A DNA stretch of 64,000 nt from Kitasatospora kifunensis. Lineage in GTDB: Bacteria > Actinomycetota > Actinomycetes > Streptomycetales > Streptomycetaceae. The notes beneath the pieces were generated by a model. That model saw only the letters and a program-made list of their open reading frames with translations. It searched no databases and was not told the DNA's origin. Each line of letters starts with the position of its first letter. Position 1 is the first letter of the stretch. Location: positions 310,001-374,000 of the forward strand of contig NZ_JACHJV010000001.1 of assembly GCF_014203855.1 (NCBI RefSeq), read 5' to 3'. Position numbers and translations under genes: made by a program. This document shows, piece after piece, positions 60,828 to 64,000 of the stretch.

Positions 60828-61720
60828 GCACCGCGGCACCCACGGCCCGGCCGGTGCGCGAGGAGGCCTTCCTCGCGCACCGGCCGATGCTGCTCTCCCT
60901 CGCCTACCGGCTGCTGGGATCCGTCCACGACGCCGAGGACACCGTCCAGGACGCCTACCTGCGCTGGAGCGCCGACGAGCGCGACACCGTCGAGAACCCG
61001 GCGGCCTTCCTGACCACCACGGTCACCCGCCTCGCCCTGGACCGGCTGCGCTCGGCCGCCGTGCGACGCGAGGCCTACGTCGGCGCCTGGCTGCCCGAAC
61101 CGCTCCCCACCGGTCCGCAGGACCTCGCGGAGACCGCGGCCCTGCGCGACTCGGCCTCAATCGCGATGCTGGTGCTGCTGGACCGGCTCAGCCCGGCGGA
61201 GCGGGCCGTCTTCGTGCTCCGCGAGGCCTTCGAGCTGCCCTACGACGAGATCGCCGCCATCCTGGAGCGCTCGGCCGCCTCCTGCCGCCAGCTGCACCAC
61301 CGCGCCATGCGGCACGTGGCGGCCGGCCCGCGACCCGTGCCGGCGCCGGACCCGGTCCGCGGGCGGCAGTTGGTGCAGTCCTTCCTGTCCGCCGCGCAGA
61401 GCGGTGATCTGGGGCGGCTGACGGCGATCCTGCGCGACGACGTGGTCCTGACCACCGACGGCGGCGGCAAGGTGCAGGGCGCCGGCCGGCGGCCGATCCT
61501 CGGCGCCGCGAAGTCCGCCAGGTTGTTCGCCGCGGTCTTCGCGCGCCACTACCAGAGGGCGGTCTTCCACGCCGTCCGGTTCAACCACGCGCCGGCGCTG
61601 CTCATCGAGGCCGGGGACCGCAGGGTGCTCTACGTCTTCGACTTCGCCGCGGACGGGCTGATCAGCAACGTGTACGCCATCATCAACCCGGACAAACTCG
61701 CGCACATCGCCGCCGACTGA
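60824..61720 (+). CDS. ECF41 (SigJ-like) RNA polymerase sigma factor
   Basis: This is a 298-residue sigma factor. Region 2 (about 10-80) has FLAHRPMLLSLAYRLLGSV and DAEDTVQDAYLRW. Region 4 (about 110-165) has LSPAERAVFVLREAFELPYDEIA and LERSAASCRQLHHRA. The C-terminal extension (about 180-298) is a SnoaL-like domain, containing SAAQSGDLGRLTAILRDDVV and ending in NVYAIINPDKLAHI. In ECF41 factors this domain controls activity in place of an anti-sigma factor. GTG 60824 overlaps the preceding stop. Confidence 0.93.
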   Translation: MSTAAPTARPVREEAFLAHRPMLLSLAYRLLGSVHDAEDTVQDAYLRWSADERDTVENPAAFLTTTVTRLALDRLRSAAVRREAYVGAWLPEPLPTGPQDLAETAALRDSASIAMLVLLDRLSPAERAVFVLREAFELPYDEIAAILERSAASCRQLHHRAMRHVAAGPRPVPAPDPVRGRQLVQSFLSAAQSGDLGRLTAILRDDVVLTTDGGGKVQGAGRRPILGAAKSARLFAAVFARHYQRAVFHAVRFNHAPALLIEAGDRRVLYVFDFAADGLISNVYAIINPDKLAHIAAD

Positions 61721-61736
61721 CCAGCGGGCCAGAAGG

Positions 61737-62291
61737 TCAGAAGGGCGGTGCGACGGCGCCCGCGCCGATCGCCGACTTCACGAAGCCCGGTGCCCCGATG
61801 CCGAAGGCCGCCGCCAGGACGTAGCCCAGCGCCGCCTCCGCCGGGGCGATGTCCGACTCGGCGTCCCAGTCCGCGCCGACCACGGCGTGCGGAGCCGTGG
61901 TGTGCGGAGCCGTGGCGTGCGGAGCCGTGGCGTGGCCGGCCAGGGCGAACTCGCCGAGCTGCCGGCCGTCACGCAGCAGCACGCTGCGGTCGTTCGCGGT
62001 CGGCGTGAACCGGTAGTGGCGGTCGGCGTACCGGACGTCGACGCGACGCGACCGCCGGCTGACGAAACCGAGGCCGGGGTCGATCGCCGCCACGCTGCCG
62101 TCGACCACGAGTTCCAGCTGCGCGGCGGCGCGGGTGCCGATCGGGGAACGACGGTCGGAACCCGCGTCGGGGGTGCGCCGCAGGCTCACCGGCGGCAGCT
62201 GGGAACCGGCCACCGCCACAGCGCCACCCTCGGGGTCCGCCGTCAGCTCGACGGTCCCGAAGCGGTGGTCGTCGACGAGGGCCTCGGGCAT
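61737..62291 (-). CDS. Hypothetical protein with 15-bp repeats
   Basis: This 184-residue protein begins PEALVDDHRFGTVELTADPEGG and has a beta-rich body (RRVDVRYADRHYRFTPTANDRSVLLRDG). A loop contains HATAPHATAPHTTAPHA, encoded by a 15-bp tandem repeat. A hydrophobic C-terminus (ALGYVLAAAFGIGAPGFVKSAIG) may insert in the membrane. I do not recognise it. It starts 1 bp after the stop of the small gene upstream, so the two are coupled. It converges with the sigma factor gene. Confidence 0.7.
   Translation of the reverse strand: MPEALVDDHRFGTVELTADPEGGAVAVAGSQLPPVSLRRTPDAGSDRRSPIGTRAAAQLELVVDGSVAAIDPGLGFVSRRSRRVDVRYADRHYRFTPTANDRSVLLRDGRQLGEFALAGHATAPHATAPHTTAPHAVVGADWDAESDIAPAEAALGYVLAAAFGIGAPGFVKSAIGAGAVAPPF
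61886..61930. repeat. 15-bp tandem repeat
   Basis: There are three tight copies of (c/t)gtgcggagccgtgg, plus a five-base remainder, inside the preceding CDS. They encode the repeated TAPHA motif. Confidence 0.85.
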
Positions 62292-62292
62292 C

Positions 62293-62550
62293 TCAGCCCT
62301 GCCGCTCGGGCGCGGAGAAGGTCATGCTCCCGGGAGTGGGCAGTCGCCGGGCTGCCGACCGCTGCACCGGGAACTCGGCCTCGAGCAGCTCGGCTTCTTC
62401 GGTCGTTTCGGGCACCTCCGGCAGTTCGGGGGCCGAGAGGAACACCGCCCGCTCCACCGGCGGCAGCCGGCGAGGCTCCGTCTGGGCGGGAGCATCGGCG
62501 GCAGGCGCGGAAAAGGAGGGCAGCCCGACAGGGCGGCGATCAGCGGTCAT
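62293..62550 (-). CDS. Small hypothetical protein
   Basis: This 85-residue, Pro/Glu-rich soluble protein begins MTADRRPVGLPSFSAPAADA and has an acidic helix (PEVPETTEEAELLEAEFPV). It ends RRLPTPGSMTFSAPERQG. The motif SFSAP near the start recurs as TFSAP at the end. It is coupled to the following gene by a 1-bp gap. I do not recognise it. ATG 62550 is preferred over 62580 on composition. Confidence 0.6.
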   Translation of the reverse strand: MTADRRPVGLPSFSAPAADAPAQTEPRRLPPVERAVFLSAPELPEVPETTEEAELLEAEFPVQRSAARRLPTPGSMTFSAPERQG

Positions 62551-62697
62551 ACCCGCCAGTCTGCCAGGCGCAGCGACCATGATCTGCCAAGACGTCAGAT
62601 CCGGGCCGTCCCAGGGCGCCTCCAGCCGGTCACCGAGCGACCCCGGCAGCGCACCCCGGAACCGGCCCCAGCCCAGCCCCGGACCGGCCTCCAGCCG

Positions 62698-63741
62698 CTA
62701 ACGGGCCGCGCGCAGCGGGGCGCCGACCTCGTGCATGTGGCTGAACGCCTGGTGGTACGAGTCGAACAGCGACGTCTCGGTATATGGGATGCCGACCGCG
62801 GCACAGTGGGCGCGGACCAGGGGCTGGGCCAGTCGCAGGTTGGGGCGCGGCATGCTGGGGAACAGGTGGTGCTCGATCTGGTAGTTCAGGCCGCCGAGGA
62901 ACCAGTCGGTGAGGAGCCCGCCGCGCACGTTGCGCGAGGTGAGCACCTGGCGGCGCAGGTGGCCCCAGCCGTCGTCCTGCGAGTCGGGCATCTCCATCCC
63001 CTTGTGGTTGGGGGCGAAGGCCAGCCCGAGGTGGAGGCCGAACAGGGCGTGGTGCAGCAGGGCGAAGACCAGGGCCCGGCCCGGGGAGAAGACGGTCAGC
63101 AGCAGGGTCACGTAGCCGACCAGGTGGAGCAGCAGGAGCAGGGCTTCGACCGCGCGTTCGCGCGGCGACTGGCGCTTGAGGTCCTGGAAGCCGGAGACCT
63201 TCAGCGCGATGCCCTCCAGCAGCAGCATGGGCAGGAAGAGCCAGGCCTGGTTGCGGGTGAGCCAGCGGGCCAGGCCGGCACGCTGCTCGGCCTGGCGTTG
63301 GGTCCAGACCATGGCGCCGACGCCGACGTCCGGGTCCTTGTCCAGGTGGTTGGGATTGGCGTGGTGGCGGTTGTGCTTGTCGTTCCACCACCCGTAGCTC
63401 ATCCCGAGCAGCAGGTTGGCGTGCACCAGCCCCAGCACCCGCCCGGCCCGGCGACCGCTGGTGATCTGGGCATGGCCCGCGTCGTGGCCGATGAAGGCGG
63501 TGCGGGCCCAGCACACGGACAGCGGGAGCGCCAGCAGCAGCCCCCACCAGCTGTCCCCGACGAGCAGCAGGCCGGCGATCGTGGCGGCCAGGGTGAGCAG
63601 GTTGACGGTCGTGCCGGCCGCGTACCAACCGGTCCGGCGCTCGAGCAGCCCCTGCTCCCTGACCGCCCGCAGCAGCGGCGCGAACTCACTGCCGGCGCGC
63701 GGTGACGCGTCGGCGACGAGGGTGGTGCTGACCGGTGGCAT
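62698..63741 (-). CDS. Membrane fatty acid desaturase
   Basis: This is a 347-residue acyl-lipid or acyl-CoA desaturase. The three histidine boxes of the family are present: HDAGH, HNRHH and QIEHHLF. Hydrophobic pairs before and after the second box anchor it in the membrane. It introduces a double bond into fatty acyl chains using a di-iron centre and would change membrane fluidity. Start ATG 63741 lies behind GGGGAG. The upstream region contains a 13-bp direct repeat that may be regulatory. No ferredoxin or reductase gene lies beside it. Confidence 0.93.
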   Translation of the reverse strand: MPPVSTTLVADASPRAGSEFAPLLRAVREQGLLERRTGWYAAGTTVNLLTLAATIAGLLLVGDSWWGLLLALPLSVCWARTAFIGHDAGHAQITSGRRAGRVLGLVHANLLLGMSYGWWNDKHNRHHANPNHLDKDPDVGVGAMVWTQRQAEQRAGLARWLTRNQAWLFLPMLLLEGIALKVSGFQDLKRQSPRERAVEALLLLLHLVGYVTLLLTVFSPGRALVFALLHHALFGLHLGLAFAPNHKGMEMPDSQDDGWGHLRRQVLTSRNVRGGLLTDWFLGGLNYQIEHHLFPSMPRPNLRLAQPLVRAHCAAVGIPYTETSLFDSYHQAFSHMHEVGAPLRAAR

Positions 63742-63892
63742 GACGTCTCCCCATGGGTCGCTGCCGGGCCCTGATAACCCCGCAGTGGATCGTCAGTTGG
63801 CCCTCGCCTCGCAGTGACCCGTGCTGACACCATGCAACGTACGGACTCACCACCCCCCGCAACCATGGAGCCACCACCCCTATACCGACGGG

Positions 63893-63928
63893 GGGTTATC
63901 TCCACTTCGGAGGTGGGGCTATCTCCAC
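63893..63928. promoter_or_regulatory. Direct repeat upstream of the desaturase gene
   Basis: gggttatctccac (63893-63905) and gggctatctccac (63916-63928) recur with a 23-bp period, 152 bp upstream of the desaturase start. They could be activator or repressor sites. The promoter itself is not recognised, and I see nothing else in the last 72 bp of the window. Confidence 0.4.
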
Positions 63929-64000
63929 CCCCGACGTGTCGGGCGTCGTGCCGCACGCGGGCCCGCCAACACAAGTGCGGCGGTGCCGAGGCGAACCTCG

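Overview
This is a GC-rich actinomycete chromosome segment, most likely from the family Streptomycetaceae (Streptomyces, Kitasatospora or Streptacidiphilus). The support is the very high GC at third codon positions, frequent GTG starts and 4-base ATGA/GTGA gene overlaps, and families typical of this group: a DUF574-type methyltransferase, DUF5954, DUF6745, an FxsC-like TIR protein and an ECF41 sigma factor. I found no rRNA, tRNA, CRISPR array, intact transposase or integrase.

Region 1 (1-12,900) is metabolism and regulation. A TetR repressor has three phased operator-like palindromes in front of it. A CitA/DcuS-type histidine kinase and its response regulator diverge from a DctA dicarboxylate symporter. 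Then come an MFS exporter, an SDR, a metallo-beta-lactamase-fold hydrolase, a SHOCT membrane protein, a DUF5954 protein, a VOC protein, an FAD oxidoreductase and a nitroreductase.

Region 2 (12,900-27,300) holds two separate AAA/vWA modules, with degraded genes between them. The first is read on the minus strand: a small Trypco1/CU044_2847-like protein, a trypsin-fold VMAP-like protein, a MoxR AAA ATPase, and a 1012-residue protein joining a SAV_2336/vWA-like part to a TIR/FxsC-like part. It looks like a ternary NTP-dependent conflict (immunity) system. The second is read on the plus strand: an unrecognised 503-aa protein, a MoxR-like AAA ATPase, and a metallopeptidase-vWA protein that carries an in-frame repeat insertion next to its HExxH site. 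Between them lie an aldo/keto reductase fragment, a truncated gene and other decayed coding sequence.

Region 3 (27,300-36,700) has a secreted vWA protein with its partner, a 12-bp tandem repeat in front of that pair, htpG (Hsp90), a Tat-exported phospholipase C, a methyltransferase and an FUSC-type transporter.

Region 4 (36,700-44,800) is an STM4011-STM4015-type locus. It has two LRR-like STM4015 paralogues, an ATP-grasp-like STM4014, an alkaline-phosphatase-fold STM4013 and two radical SAM proteins (STM4012, STM4011), several translationally coupled. A DUF6745 gene and a small gene diverge from it. The biochemical role of this set is unknown to me, and it is one of the two best candidates here for an undescribed system.

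Region 5 (44,800-64,000) contains a quinone oxidoreductase, a YceI protein, a UBP zinc finger, gltD without an adjacent gltB, a BlaI-type repressor with a histidine-rich tail next to a lipoprotein/DUF6153/PAP2 group, a hydrolase, a secreted glycosidase-like protein, a second phospholipase C, a secreted propeller protein, an AhpD-like/ECF41 sigma pair with a recognisable ECF41 promoter, two small unknown proteins and a fatty acid desaturase.
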